60,704 bases of DNA from assembly GCA_902594915.1 (NCBI GenBank), contig CACJOA010000006.1:1-60704 (forward strand). The letters are read 5' to 3'. The DNA is from an uncultured Pelagibacteraceae bacterium (GTDB lineage Bacteria > Pseudomonadota > Alphaproteobacteria > Pelagibacterales > Pelagibacteraceae). Below the pieces are notes generated by a model that had not been told where the DNA came from, did no database searches, and saw nothing but the letters and a program-made list of their open reading frames with translations. The position numbers and the translations under genes were made by a program. Below, piece by piece: positions 7,857 to 16,596 of the stretch (position 1 is its first letter; every line of letters starts with the position of its first letter).

Positions 7857-8019
7857 TTATTTTCCTTAATTCTATATTTTCTGCATTGACTACTTTTTTA
7901 CCTGCATTTTCAAAGTTTACTGTAACTTTATATTTTATAATAGATTGTACTTGCCCAATACCCCAATCTCTATTTTTTGGATTGATAACTTTGTCGCCTG
8001 GCTCAAAATCTAAAATCAT
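7849..8019 (-). CDS. DUF3553 small protein
   Basis: A 56-residue ORF, too short for usual gene lists. It reads MILDFEPGDKVINPKN, then DWGIGQVQS and a short basic C-terminus. The PGDxVxxPxxxDWGxGQVQS pattern is the DUF3553 signature, a small beta-barrel-like fold resembling the CarD/UvrD C-terminal Tudor-like domains that meet RNA polymerase or repair factors. It overlaps cysQ by 8 nt and so is probably translated with it. The function is uncharacterised. Confidence 0.8.
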   Translation of the reverse strand: MILDFEPGDKVINPKNRDWGIGQVQSIIKYKVTVNFENAGKKVVNAENIELRKIND

Positions 8020-8058
8020 TTATTTATTTATATTAGAAATATGTATAAATAACATTAA

Positions 8059-9174
8059 ATGAATAAAGAATTTAACTCTATTGGATTGAAAAAAAAACCT
8101 TCAGATACAACAGTTGTTGTAGCAATGTCTGGAGGTGTAGATTCTTCTACTGTCGCTGGCATAATGAAGAGAGAGGGCTATAAAGTTATTGGGGTGACAC
8201 TGAAACTTTATGATGACGGCAAAGAAATTAAATCTTCTAAACAATGTTGTGCTGGCCAAGATATAATGGATGCCAAACGAGTTGCTAACAAATTAGGTAT
8301 AGACCACAAAATTTTGTATTTTCAAAATAAGTTTAAAAATGGAGTGATAGATAACTTCGTAGAGAGTTATTTAAAAGGTGAGACACCTATACCCTGTGTC
8401 CAATGTAATCAAACTGTAAAATTTCAAGACTTGTTTGAATACTCAAAAGAATTGAAAGCAGACGCTTTAGTTACTGGCCATTATGTAAAAAGTATAACAC
8501 GAAAAAATGAAACAAATATGTACAAAGCAGTTGATGATAATAGAGATCAAAGTTATTTTTTATTCAATACTACTAGAGATCAATTAAATTATTTGAGATT
8601 TCCTCTTGGGGGATTGATGAAAAAAGAAACAAGGAATATTGCTAGGGAACTAGATTTAAATATTGCGGAAAAACCAGACAGTCAAGATATATGTTTTGTA
8701 CCTAATGGAGATTACGCTTCTATCATTAAAAAATTTCGACCAGACTCCTTTCAAAAAGGAAATATAAAAAATACCCAGGGTAAAGTAATAGGAGTACATG
8801 ATGGGATTATTAATTTTACTATTGGTCAAAGAAAAGGAATAAAAGTATCAGACAAAGAAGCGCTTTATGTTTTAAAAATTAATGCAAATAAAAATGAAAT
8901 TATAGTTGGTCCAAAAAATAAACTTGGAAAAACATTTATTGATTTAAAAGATATAAATTTGTTAGGAAACAGATTAGATTTTGGTAGAAATATTTTTGTA
9001 AAAGTAAGATCAACTGGAAAACTTCTTGAAGCTAAAATAGAATTCAAAAAAGAAAAATCTGCTAAAGTTAAATTAAAAATACCCGAGGATGGTATCTCAC
9101 CTGGCCAGGCATGTGTTTTTTATAATAAAGATGATTTAGGTTATAAAGTTTTAGGTGGTGGATGGATTAAATAA
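8059..9174 (+). CDS. mnmA: tRNA-specific 2-thiouridylase MnmA
   Basis: Catalyses ATP-dependent 2-thiolation of the wobble uridine in Lys, Glu and Gln tRNAs. The 371-residue protein shows the PP-loop SGGVDSS at 24-30, the catalytic cysteines Cys113 (in CVQC, 113-116) and Cys212 (DICFVPNGD), and a C-terminal barrel with FTIGQRKGI and PGQACVFY. Sulfur would be delivered by an IscS-type relay not present here. It lies divergent from DUF3553/cysQ with a 39-nt gap between starts. Confidence 0.97.
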   Translation: MNKEFNSIGLKKKPSDTTVVVAMSGGVDSSTVAGIMKREGYKVIGVTLKLYDDGKEIKSSKQCCAGQDIMDAKRVANKLGIDHKILYFQNKFKNGVIDNFVESYLKGETPIPCVQCNQTVKFQDLFEYSKELKADALVTGHYVKSITRKNETNMYKAVDDNRDQSYFLFNTTRDQLNYLRFPLGGLMKKETRNIARELDLNIAEKPDSQDICFVPNGDYASIIKKFRPDSFQKGNIKNTQGKVIGVHDGIINFTIGQRKGIKVSDKEALYVLKINANKNEIIVGPKNKLGKTFIDLKDINLLGNRLDFGRNIFVKVRSTGKLLEAKIEFKKEKSAKVKLKIPEDGISPGQACVFYNKDDLGYKVLGGGWIK

Positions 9175-9176
9175 TA

Positions 9177-10601
9177 TTAATTATTAAATTGGTTGGAAAA
9201 TACATCTTGACTGGTTGTTTCTTTATCAAACTCTTTAAAATATGTATTAATATTTTTATTACCATAAAATACAGATAAATAGCTATCATCTTTTTTTGTA
9301 ATTCTTGAACCGTGATCAGATAAAATGGTTAAATTAATTTTATTCAAAAATCCTTCATTATTTAAGTCTGATAAAAATAAATCTAAGTATTGAAATACAC
9401 ACTTTCTCTCAACATTGTGTTGTATTATATGTTGATCTTTTGAAAAAAAAATATTTCCTAATGATAATGTTCCATCGTAAGAGCATTCTTTATTAAATCC
9501 ATAAGGCTTATGTGGTACTAAAGTATGTGCAAAAATTAAATCAAATTTTTGAGAGTAGACATCTTTTTTAATTTTTTTAAAAAAATCGTTAAAAGAAATT
9601 TTATGCCCCTCAGGTTCTAATATACTATCTATAATTCTTAGTTGCCTTAATGATCGCCAAACAATTGTTGATATTATCGAACCGTTAAGTTTCCAAATAG
9701 ATATCATTTTTGTTAAATATGTATTTTTGAAACCGTTCAAAAATATTTTTTGATTAAATGGGTCATAAGTTTCACATTTTAAAACATTTTCAAATAGACA
9801 ATAATCTAGATGAATATTTTGATAAACACTTATGTTATTAAATTTTTTAAATAATAGATTTTTATTCATCTCGTATTCGTAAAAATAGTTTTGGGAAATA
9901 GATGTAACTTTTGATCTCAAATTCTTATCTTTTGAAAAGTTTACTAATGATGAGATTGCATCTACAGAATTTCCAGAAAAAGATTTTATTTTACTATAAA
10001 ATTCAAAATCATATTTTTTAAAAAACTCTATAGCTAATTGATTAAATTCACTTCCAGATAAATCATTGCTAGCTAAACTATCTAGCCCTGACATTTCATC
10101 AAAAATTATAATTACATTTGTATTTTCATGTATCTTATTTCCATAATTAGAAAAATTTTTTAATTTTTTATAGGATTTTGTTTGGTCGAATCCGTTAAAT
10201 AAAAAAATCGAGATTAGAAAAACTATAATCACTTTTTGAAATTTTTCATCCGTAGAGTAAATTAAAAAAAAAAGTGATAAAGTAGAAACTAAATAAAATA
10301 AAATTGCTGGTATATAAATAATTTTGAATATGTCTATAAGTAAATATCTAAAAGGTTGAATTAAACCATTCCATAGGCCTAAATTATTATCAATTCCAAC
10401 AACCACAATTATAGAAAAATATAATTTTAAAATTTTTCTGTTTAAAATATTTTTTTTAATAATTAAATAGTTTAAAAAAAGAAAAGGAGTTAAAAATACA
10501 ACTATTGTTGAAAAAATTTCAAATTGACTAAAGTTTGACCGAAAAACAAATATTGGAAAAAAACTTAAAAAAATTAAAAAATTAGTTTTGTTCAGACTCA
10601 T
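9177..10601 (-). CDS. Membrane-anchored sulfatase/alkaline-phosphatase superfamily protein
   Basis: 474 residues. The N-terminal 140 residues form about five membrane helices, followed by a catalytic domain of the alkaline phosphatase superfamily: NVIIIFDEMSG near 160 (metal-binding strand), SFSGNSVDAISSLV near 210 (nucleophile region, Ser rather than a formylglycine-type CxPxR), VPHKPYGF near 355, and LTILSDHGSRI near 430 (metal-binding DHG). This layout resembles LtaS/EptA-like phosphotransferases more than soluble sulfatases. Substrate unknown. Its neighbours are a DPGTG mini-protein and surface-modification genes, so a role in modifying envelope glycans is inferred. Confidence 0.75.
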   Translation of the reverse strand: MSLNKTNFLIFLSFFPIFVFRSNFSQFEIFSTIVVFLTPFLFLNYLIIKKNILNRKILKLYFSIIVVVGIDNNLGLWNGLIQPFRYLLIDIFKIIYIPAILFYLVSTLSLFFLIYSTDEKFQKVIIVFLISIFLFNGFDQTKSYKKLKNFSNYGNKIHENTNVIIIFDEMSGLDSLASNDLSGSEFNQLAIEFFKKYDFEFYSKIKSFSGNSVDAISSLVNFSKDKNLRSKVTSISQNYFYEYEMNKNLLFKKFNNISVYQNIHLDYCLFENVLKCETYDPFNQKIFLNGFKNTYLTKMISIWKLNGSIISTIVWRSLRQLRIIDSILEPEGHKISFNDFFKKIKKDVYSQKFDLIFAHTLVPHKPYGFNKECSYDGTLSLGNIFFSKDQHIIQHNVERKCVFQYLDLFLSDLNNEGFLNKINLTILSDHGSRITKKDDSYLSVFYGNKNINTYFKEFDKETTSQDVFSNQFNN

Positions 10602-10630
10602 ATCTTTAGTTATAATTAATTAATTTAAAA

Positions 10631-10855
10631 TTAATCAGTTTTTTTTTTCTTTTTAAAAAATCTTAAAAAAAAATTTTTAACTTTATTCCAATAAAAAACA
10701 CAATAAGAAAATCCAGCAGCTATAGCACCTAGAATAGCTTGAAGAATAATGCTACCTGTTCCAGGATCCAAATATGCAAAGGCATCATTTGTTGCCATAA
10801 CACTTATTGTTACTACTAGAAAAATTATTTTGTTCATTTTTGCTATATATGACAT
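10631..10855 (-). CDS. 74-aa YLDPGTG small membrane protein
   Basis: A short protein with a signal-like N-terminus ending in DAFA-YLDPGTG, then a second hydrophobic helix (SIILQAILGAIAAGFSYCVFYW) and a basic KKFF-type tail. ATG at 10837 (MNKIIFLV) would give a better signal peptide than the ATG at 10855; no clear ribosome-binding site decides. It is clearly paralogous to the protein encoded at 10993-11211: both share FAY, DPGTG, QAILG, AA, KVK and FFL. It lies 29 nt upstream of the sulfatase-like gene on the same strand, so the two are probably cotranscribed. Function unknown. Confidence 0.75.
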   Translation of the reverse strand: MSYIAKMNKIIFLVVTISVMATNDAFAYLDPGTGSIILQAILGAIAAGFSYCVFYWNKVKNFFLRFFKKKKKTD

Positions 10856-10992
10856 GTTATTGGATAAATCTATTATATTTTTTTTTTAAGATTAATAACA
10901 AAAAATTAACAATTTCAAATTATTTAAGTAATAATTTTATCATTTAATTGAATTTATTTATTTAAAGTATATTAATCTATTATATTCATCTT

Positions 10993-11211
10993 ATGAAAAA
11001 GTATCTTTTATATTTTTTAATTTTCTTGTTATTACCCACAAATGGATTTGCATATTTTGACCCTGGCACAGGAGCTTTTATTGTTCAGGCTATATTAGGT
11101 TTTTTAGCTGCTGTTGCTGCAACTTTTGCGATGATGTGGACAAAAGTAAAAATGTTTTTTTTAAAGATTTTTAGTAAACAAAAATTTGAAGAGCAAAAAA
11201 AAAATAAATGA
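10993..11211 (+). CDS. 72-aa YFDPGTG small membrane protein (paralog)
   Basis: Signal peptide-like start MKKYLLYFLIFLLLPTNGFA, then YFDPGTGAF immediately after the predicted cleavage site, a hydrophobic helix (IVQAILGFLAAVAATFAMMW) and a basic tail. Mature N-termini of this protein and its divergent paralog would both begin Y(L/F)DPGTG, suggesting the motif is functional at the outer face of the membrane. The stop overlaps the start of the methyltransferase by 4 nt (ATGA), so these two are translationally coupled. The 137-nt gap between the paralogs holds two divergent promoters. Confidence 0.75.
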   Translation: MKKYLLYFLIFLLLPTNGFAYFDPGTGAFIVQAILGFLAAVAATFAMMWTKVKMFFLKIFSKQKFEEQKKNK

Positions 11212-12590
11212 AATTTGACGAAGGGTCATTTAGAGATCCAGCTGGGAATATTTTTTACCATTCTAATAAAGTTTTTCGTTTAATCAATGAGACAGGAAAG
11301 GATAGAATAAAATTTCTCTTAAAAAATGATTTATTCAAAAAAATCCAAGAGGAGGGTTTTTTAATTAAAAGTGAAATTTTAAAGGAAGTATCCATTAATG
11401 AACTTGGTTTCTCAAAAAATGATTTAATTATTAATCACGAAAAAATACCTTATTTGACTTATCCTTACGAATGGAGTTTTTCACAGTTAAAAGCTGCAGC
11501 TCTTCATCATTTAAAATTTCATATTTATTTATTGAATCAAAATGCAACTTTAATTGATTCCAGTGCATACAATATTCAATTTATAGGAAATAAGGCAGTT
11601 TTTATTGATTTGCTATCTATTAAAGAATATGAAGATGGAGAATATTGGCGTGGTCACAAACAGTTTTGTGAAAATTTTTTGAATCCATTACTCTTATCAT
11701 CTTTAAAAGGTGTTCAATTCAATAATTGGTTCAAAGGCAACTTAGAAGGAATAAACACGAATGATTTGAATAATATTTTAAATATTTTTGACAAATTATC
11801 ATACAATATTTTCGTACATGTTTATTTATTAAATAAATTTGAGAATAAATATAAAAATCAGGATAAAAAGATTGATTTTACTATAAAAAGAAAATTTCCT
11901 AAGAAAAACTTTATCTCGTTGCTAAATCAATTAAAGAAATTTATTGAAAAACTGAAACCAAAAAAAATTACAACTGTTTGGGAAAATTATTCAGTTGCAA
12001 ATACTTATAAACAATCAGAGGAGAGAGAAAAAGTTGATGTTGTAAAAAAATTTATTGATAATAATATTTTACCTAAAATAATTGATTTGGGGTGCAATGA
12101 TGGTTTTTATTCTAAAATAGCAATGAGAAATAATATTAATTATGTTGTCGGATTTGATTATGATCCCATTTCAATTGATAGAGCTTTTAACACTTTTGGA
12201 AATACCCAAACAAATTTCTTACCATTAATTTTTGATGCTACTAATCCGAGTGCAAACATAGGATGGAATGAAAAAGAGAGGAAAAGTTTTAATCGAAGGG
12301 CAAATTTTGATGGTTTATTGGCTCTTGCTTTTGAACATCATTTGGCAATAGCAAAAAATATTCCACTTTTGGATACAGTCAATTGGTTGGTCTCTTTAGC
12401 GCCCAAAGGATTAATTGAATTTGTTCCAAAAAATGATGAAACAATTCAAAAAATGTTAAAATTTAAGGGAGATATTTTTCCAGATTATACTGAGGAGAAT
12501 TTTAAAAGATTTTTAGAAAAAAATGCTAAAATAGTGTCTGTTAAAGAAATTACAAGTTCCGGTCGTAAAATTTATCAATACGAGAGATAA
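11208..12590 (+). CDS. SAM-dependent methyltransferase, NoeA-like architecture
   Basis: 460 residues. The C-terminal half (about 265-455) is a class I methyltransferase: IIDLGCNDGFYSKIA near 296-310 (SAM motif I), VVGFDYDPISIDRA near 320 (motif II acidic residue), and a GLIEFVPKNDE strand near 405. The N-terminal half begins SFRDPAGNIFYHSNKVFRLI, a pattern I associate with NoeA-like methyltransferases first noted in rhizobial Nod-factor clusters; that link is from memory and moderate. It is coupled by a 4-nt overlap to the YFDPGTG protein. A role in methylating surface glycans is inferred. Confidence 0.75.
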   Translation: MKFDEGSFRDPAGNIFYHSNKVFRLINETGKDRIKFLLKNDLFKKIQEEGFLIKSEILKEVSINELGFSKNDLIINHEKIPYLTYPYEWSFSQLKAAALHHLKFHIYLLNQNATLIDSSAYNIQFIGNKAVFIDLLSIKEYEDGEYWRGHKQFCENFLNPLLLSSLKGVQFNNWFKGNLEGINTNDLNNILNIFDKLSYNIFVHVYLLNKFENKYKNQDKKIDFTIKRKFPKKNFISLLNQLKKFIEKLKPKKITTVWENYSVANTYKQSEEREKVDVVKKFIDNNILPKIIDLGCNDGFYSKIAMRNNINYVVGFDYDPISIDRAFNTFGNTQTNFLPLIFDATNPSANIGWNEKERKSFNRRANFDGLLALAFEHHLAIAKNIPLLDTVNWLVSLAPKGLIEFVPKNDETIQKMLKFKGDIFPDYTEENFKRFLEKNAKIVSVKEITSSGRKIYQYER

Positions 12591-12594
12591 ATAT

Positions 12595-14541
12595 TTATTT
12601 TAGAAAATTAATAAGAGCTACTTTATAGTCTTCATAGATGTAATTTACAGCGGCAGTTGATAAATGATTATTATTTGCGTAGAAAATTTCTTTGTTTTTA
12701 TATTGAATGCATTCTCCACTTTTACATAGAGATTTTATTGGATCAATAAAAAGAAAATCAAAATTTTTTGAAATAATTTTATTACCATATAATTTTAAGT
12801 ATTTATTAACTTCTTTATATTTTTCTAGATTTTTTTCTTTATCATCTAGATAACTATATTTTTTTTCACAATCTTGATAATTAAAGAAAAATTTAGGTTT
12901 AAGTAAGCATGACATAATACCCAAGTTTTCATTTCTCAATGCTGGAATTTGACCAAAAATGATTATTTTTTTTATTTCACTAAAATTCTGATTATTTTTC
13001 AAATCATTGATATTTTTTACATATCTTTTAATATCCGTAGAAATATTTTCTTGTTTCGATTGCCATCCATACCATAAGTTACCAATAATCAAAATTTCAG
13101 CATCTGTATCTATTTCTTTACATTCTTTTGCTGAATTTTTAGGAAAGGAGTTACATATGCGTCTATAATTAACTACTGAAGAATTTATTTTTTTTGCAAG
13201 TTTTTGAGATAAAGGAAACCAAGTTGTTGCATTAGAATCACCCAGAACTAATATGTTGGAGTCTTTTTCATTACCATCGAGGCAAATTTTATATCTTAAT
13301 TTATAGACCATTGAATGTTTCCTTTTGCATGGTTCTTTAAGATTTGTAATTTTTGACAAAATCTCTTTTTGTTCAGTGTTTAATCTTTCAATAAAACCAT
13401 CTTTATTTTGGACTAGGTTAGAAAAAAATGAGACAAACAATATTGAAATTAACACCGGGTAAGACCTGAATTTAAAGTTTTTATTTCTAAAAGGAATTTC
13501 TATAAATTTATAAATTAAAAAGGACGATAGAATTGATAAAAAAATAATTATTATTTTAAAAAAATTAGTTAATTCAATAACTAATATATATTTAAAAAAT
13601 GAAATTATCGGCCAATGAACTAAGTATAAAGAATAGCTTATTAAACCTATAAATATTGTAATTTTGTTGTTTAAAATTTTATTAATAATTTTTGCTTCTT
13701 TAAAATATATTATTAAAGATGAACCTATTAGTGCCAATGATACTATAATTCCTTGATATTTGTGGTTAGGATTTATTAAAAATAAAGTTAAGAAGATTAA
13801 TAAAAAGCCTAAAAAAAAACCAATTTGTTTAGTTTTAATACCAAATTTAACTTGTGGTAAAAAATATAAAATTGATCCAAAAATAAATTCAAAAAATCTA
13901 AATGGTATTAAGTAAAAAATAATATCAGCAACTTCTTTTCCATAAAATATTTTATTGAATAAAGTAGATTCTATCGTTGGACCTTTGCTAATTGCAAAAA
14001 ATATTAATATTAAACTTAATAAAATAATTAGCAAACAAATATATATTTTAAGGTTATTATTAAGTTTTTGAATAGAATACAAAAATATTGGCATTAATAA
14101 ATAAAAACTCATTTCAATTCCTAAAGACCATGTATGAATGAATATTTTATACTCATTCAAATTAGCCCAGTAGCTACTTTCAAAGAAAAAAAATATATTT
14201 GATAAAAAAAGTATTGAATAAATTGAGGATTTGGAGACGTCAATTAAATCAAAAGGAGATAATACGAAAAAACTTATAATTAATGATATGAAAACTACAA
14301 ATATGAGAGCAGGGACTAAACGAAAAATTCTTTTTTTTAAATAATTAGCAAAATCAAATTTTTTATTTTTTTTTGTCTCTAAAATATAGATTGATGTTAT
14401 TAGATAACCGCTAATTACAAAAAAAATATCAACTCCGATAAAACCGCCTTGAAATCCTGGAACTTTTAAATGAAAGAGAAGAACGAGTATAACTGCTAAA
14501 GCTCTTAATCCATCAATTATAGGAATATAAGTGTTATTCAT
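12595..14541 (-). CDS. Acyltransferase-3 protein fused to SGNH domain (OafA/YrhL-like)
   Basis: 648 residues. The first 370 or so form about ten membrane helices beginning YIPIIDGLRALAVILVLLFH, with the catalytic His of AT3 proteins and the GGFIGVDIFFVISGYLIT motif. The C-terminal periplasmic part is an SGNH-like domain with ILVLGDSN near 430 and a late NNHLS near 624, matching the AT3-SGNH O-acetyltransferases that decorate O-antigen or other glycans. It overlaps the downstream end of the six-helix membrane gene by 8 nt. The acceptor glycan is unknown. Confidence 0.9.
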   Translation of the reverse strand: MNNTYIPIIDGLRALAVILVLLFHLKVPGFQGGFIGVDIFFVISGYLITSIYILETKKNKKFDFANYLKKRIFRLVPALIFVVFISLIISFFVLSPFDLIDVSKSSIYSILFLSNIFFFFESSYWANLNEYKIFIHTWSLGIEMSFYLLMPIFLYSIQKLNNNLKIYICLLIILLSLILIFFAISKGPTIESTLFNKIFYGKEVADIIFYLIPFRFFEFIFGSILYFLPQVKFGIKTKQIGFFLGFLLIFLTLFLINPNHKYQGIIVSLALIGSSLIIYFKEAKIINKILNNKITIFIGLISYSLYLVHWPIISFFKYILVIELTNFFKIIIIFLSILSSFLIYKFIEIPFRNKNFKFRSYPVLISILFVSFFSNLVQNKDGFIERLNTEQKEILSKITNLKEPCKRKHSMVYKLRYKICLDGNEKDSNILVLGDSNATTWFPLSQKLAKKINSSVVNYRRICNSFPKNSAKECKEIDTDAEILIIGNLWYGWQSKQENISTDIKRYVKNINDLKNNQNFSEIKKIIIFGQIPALRNENLGIMSCLLKPKFFFNYQDCEKKYSYLDDKEKNLEKYKEVNKYLKLYGNKIISKNFDFLFIDPIKSLCKSGECIQYKNKEIFYANNNHLSTAAVNYIYEDYKVALINFLK

Positions 14542-15250
14542 AAATCTTTTTCTTCCACATTAGAAAGGTTAATAAATAAAAAATTATCACCCCAAGGAAA
14601 TAATTCCATTCAAGTCCATGTTTAAAAAATTTTAAATTAAAACCAAAAAAAATATCTCCAGGAAGACTTATTATTGGAATACTTATAGCACCTACAAGAA
14701 TAAGCACAGAAATTAACAAAATTTTTATTTTTAATATTAATTGATTAATGAATTTATTAATCTGATCTTTTAAAGAATAGAGAATTAAAACCAAATAAGT
14801 TTGCGCAACAATTTCAAAAATTATAAATAAAAGCATAACAACTCTTCTAAATAGCTTATAAAGATCATTATCGAACTTAATTCCTAAAAAAATCGCATGA
14901 ATAGTAAGTGCTATAGCTGATGCTATTCCAAAATAAATAATCTTAGTCTTGAATTTGTGATTGAAATTAAAACTTTCAATTATAATCTTGTTATAAATCC
15001 AATACTTGATCAAAAGAAAAGAAGTCAAGAACATAGCAGGTTTAAAAATTAGCCAGTTAGGATAAGGTCTAGCAGTTCTGCTAATTGATGTTCCTCCATC
15101 GATGTAAGGAATCGTGTGATGTATAATATCTACTTGGTTAGGAAACAAATTATGAAATTGTGTAATAGTAATTAAACAAATATTTACAGCCAAAAAAGGA
15201 ACTATAAAAATCCAAATACTTATGGATTTAACTTTACCTATATAATCCAT
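14534..15250 (-). CDS. Six-helix membrane protein, possibly Frag1/DRAM/Sfk1-like
   Basis: 238 residues with about six transmembrane segments. A polar loop after helix 1 reads VDIIHHTIPYIDGGTSISRTARPYPNW, and loops of this kind (Pro- and Gly-rich, before an IF-like helix) occur in Frag1/DRAM/Sfk1 proteins; this is a topology-based suggestion only. The gene overlaps the acyltransferase by 8 nt, so it is probably in the same operon and acts at the membrane with it. No catalytic motif is seen. Confidence 0.6.
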   Translation of the reverse strand: MDYIGKVKSISIWIFIVPFLAVNICLITITQFHNLFPNQVDIIHHTIPYIDGGTSISRTARPYPNWLIFKPAMFLTSFLLIKYWIYNKIIIESFNFNHKFKTKIIYFGIASAIALTIHAIFLGIKFDNDLYKLFRRVVMLLFIIFEIVAQTYLVLILYSLKDQINKFINQLILKIKILLISVLILVGAISIPIISLPGDIFFGFNLKFFKHGLEWNYFLGVIIFYLLTFLMWKKKIYE

Positions 15251-15256
15251 TTAAGT

Positions 15257-15340
15257 TTATTTTTTCTTATTTTTTTTTCTTGCTCTTCTTTTTTTTGAGC
15301 CCATTTTTCTTCGGCCTCTGTGTTTCTTTGGATAACCCAT
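15257..15340 (-). CDS. 27-aa very basic small protein (possible mS38/COX24-like ribosomal peptide)
   Basis: A 27-codon ORF rich in Arg and Lys (MGYPKKHRGRRKMGSKKRRA followed by a poly-basic tail), with an AAGGA ribosome-binding site 6 nt before the ATG. The RRKM..KKRRARKK pattern recalls the AURKAIP1/COX24 (DUF1713, mS38) short basic proteins that insert into the small ribosomal subunit. Because AAA codons are easily produced by A-runs, chance is possible, but the non-AAA codons (CAC, AGG, GGC, CGA) and the good ribosome-binding site argue for a real gene. Confidence 0.45.
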   Translation of the reverse strand: MGYPKKHRGRRKMGSKKRRARKKNKKK

Positions 15341-15415
15341 TTTTTCCTTTAATTATAATTTAATTGAAATTATGGCTCGGATATAGCATTGTCCATACAA
15401 GTTATCAAATTTTTT

Positions 15416-16591
15416 ATGTCTAAATCTTTTAAGACCTTTTTAAAACATACGGCTAAGGACTTTCACAATCAGTCAGTGAATCCGCCAGTTGTAAGAGCTT
15501 CAACAATAATTTTTAAATCAATGAAGGATATAAGATCGACTCAAAAGAAAGCAAAAAAAAATCCTACTGGGGGTTATTATGATTATGGCAGACAAGGTAC
15601 TTCTACAACATACATTTTACAAAAAATTCTAACTAAATTAGAAGAGAGCTATCATGTTTTTACTACACCCACTGGTTTTGGGTCTGTCTTTCTTGCAATT
15701 TTTAGCGTTGTAAGACCTGGTGACGAAATAATTGCAGCTGACCCAGTTTATAGTCCTACTAGAATCTTAACTGAAAATTTCTTAGCAGAATTTAATATAA
15801 AAACAATTTTTTATAATCCACATGATTTGAAAACTTTAGAAAATAATATCTCAAAAAGAACAAAATTAATATTTGTAGAAAATCCTGGTAGTAATACTTT
15901 TGATTTTCAGGATCTTGGAAAAATAATTTCAATTGCAAAAAAAAATAAAATATTAACTGCAATGGATAATACATGGGGGACTCCTTATTATATAAAGCCA
16001 ATTAAGTTGGGTTTTGATATGTCAATCGTTTCAGCAACAAAGTATTATTCTGGTCACTCAGATGTTATGGGTGGAAGTTTGGCAGTTAACAAAAAAGTTT
16101 TTTCAAAAGTAAAAGCTGCTGAAAAAATCACTGGTTTGAGATTAGGACCTGATGATGCCTATTTGATAACAAGAGGTCTGAGAACATTAGATGTGAGATT
16201 AGATAGGCATAGAGAAAATGCAAAAAAGGTTGCAGCTTTTTTAACAAAAAACAAAAAGATTAAACTTTTGTACCCTTACAAAAAAAATTCAAATAATTAT
16301 AAGATGTGGAAAAAGTATTACTCAGGCGCTTCAGGATTAATGGGTCTTAAAATTAAGTCAAAAAATATAAAATCTGTAAGAAAATTTGTTAACTCTCTTA
16401 AACTTTTTGGTTATGGTTATAGTTGGGGCGGTTTTGAAAGTTTAGCTTTACATCAAGAGTATAGAGAAACTGGAAACAGACGATTTTTGAGATTAGCAAA
16501 AGATGAACATCTTGTAAGATTACATATAGGTCTTGAAGATCCAAAAGATCTTATTGCAGACTTAAAGCAAGCAATGAAAAATTTAATATAA
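15416..16591 (+). CDS. metC: Cystathionine beta-lyase family PLP enzyme
   Basis: 391 residues of the Cys/Met metabolism PLP family. Visible: the YDYGRQGTSTTYILQ motif near 50-64 (binds the PLP phosphate of the neighbouring subunit), DNTWGTPYY near 185, and SATKYYSGHSDVMGG near 203-217 with the Schiff-base lysine. MetC splits cystathionine to homocysteine, pyruvate and ammonia; related gamma-lyases cannot be excluded. ATG at 15416 is preferred over a TTG at 15389, because homologs begin near the LKHTAKDFH stretch. The MFS gene follows by 5 nt. Confidence 0.85.
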   Translation: MSKSFKTFLKHTAKDFHNQSVNPPVVRASTIIFKSMKDIRSTQKKAKKNPTGGYYDYGRQGTSTTYILQKILTKLEESYHVFTTPTGFGSVFLAIFSVVRPGDEIIAADPVYSPTRILTENFLAEFNIKTIFYNPHDLKTLENNISKRTKLIFVENPGSNTFDFQDLGKIISIAKKNKILTAMDNTWGTPYYIKPIKLGFDMSIVSATKYYSGHSDVMGGSLAVNKKVFSKVKAAEKITGLRLGPDDAYLITRGLRTLDVRLDRHRENAKKVAAFLTKNKKIKLLYPYKKNSNNYKMWKKYYSGASGLMGLKIKSKNIKSVRKFVNSLKLFGYGYSWGGFESLALHQEYRETGNRRFLRLAKDEHLVRLHIGLEDPKDLIADLKQAMKNLI

Positions 16592-16596
16592 TACAT

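Noticed and set aside
15389-15415. Upstream TTG start for the metC-like gene
   Set aside because: It adds nine residues absent from the family pattern; ATG at 15416 fits better.
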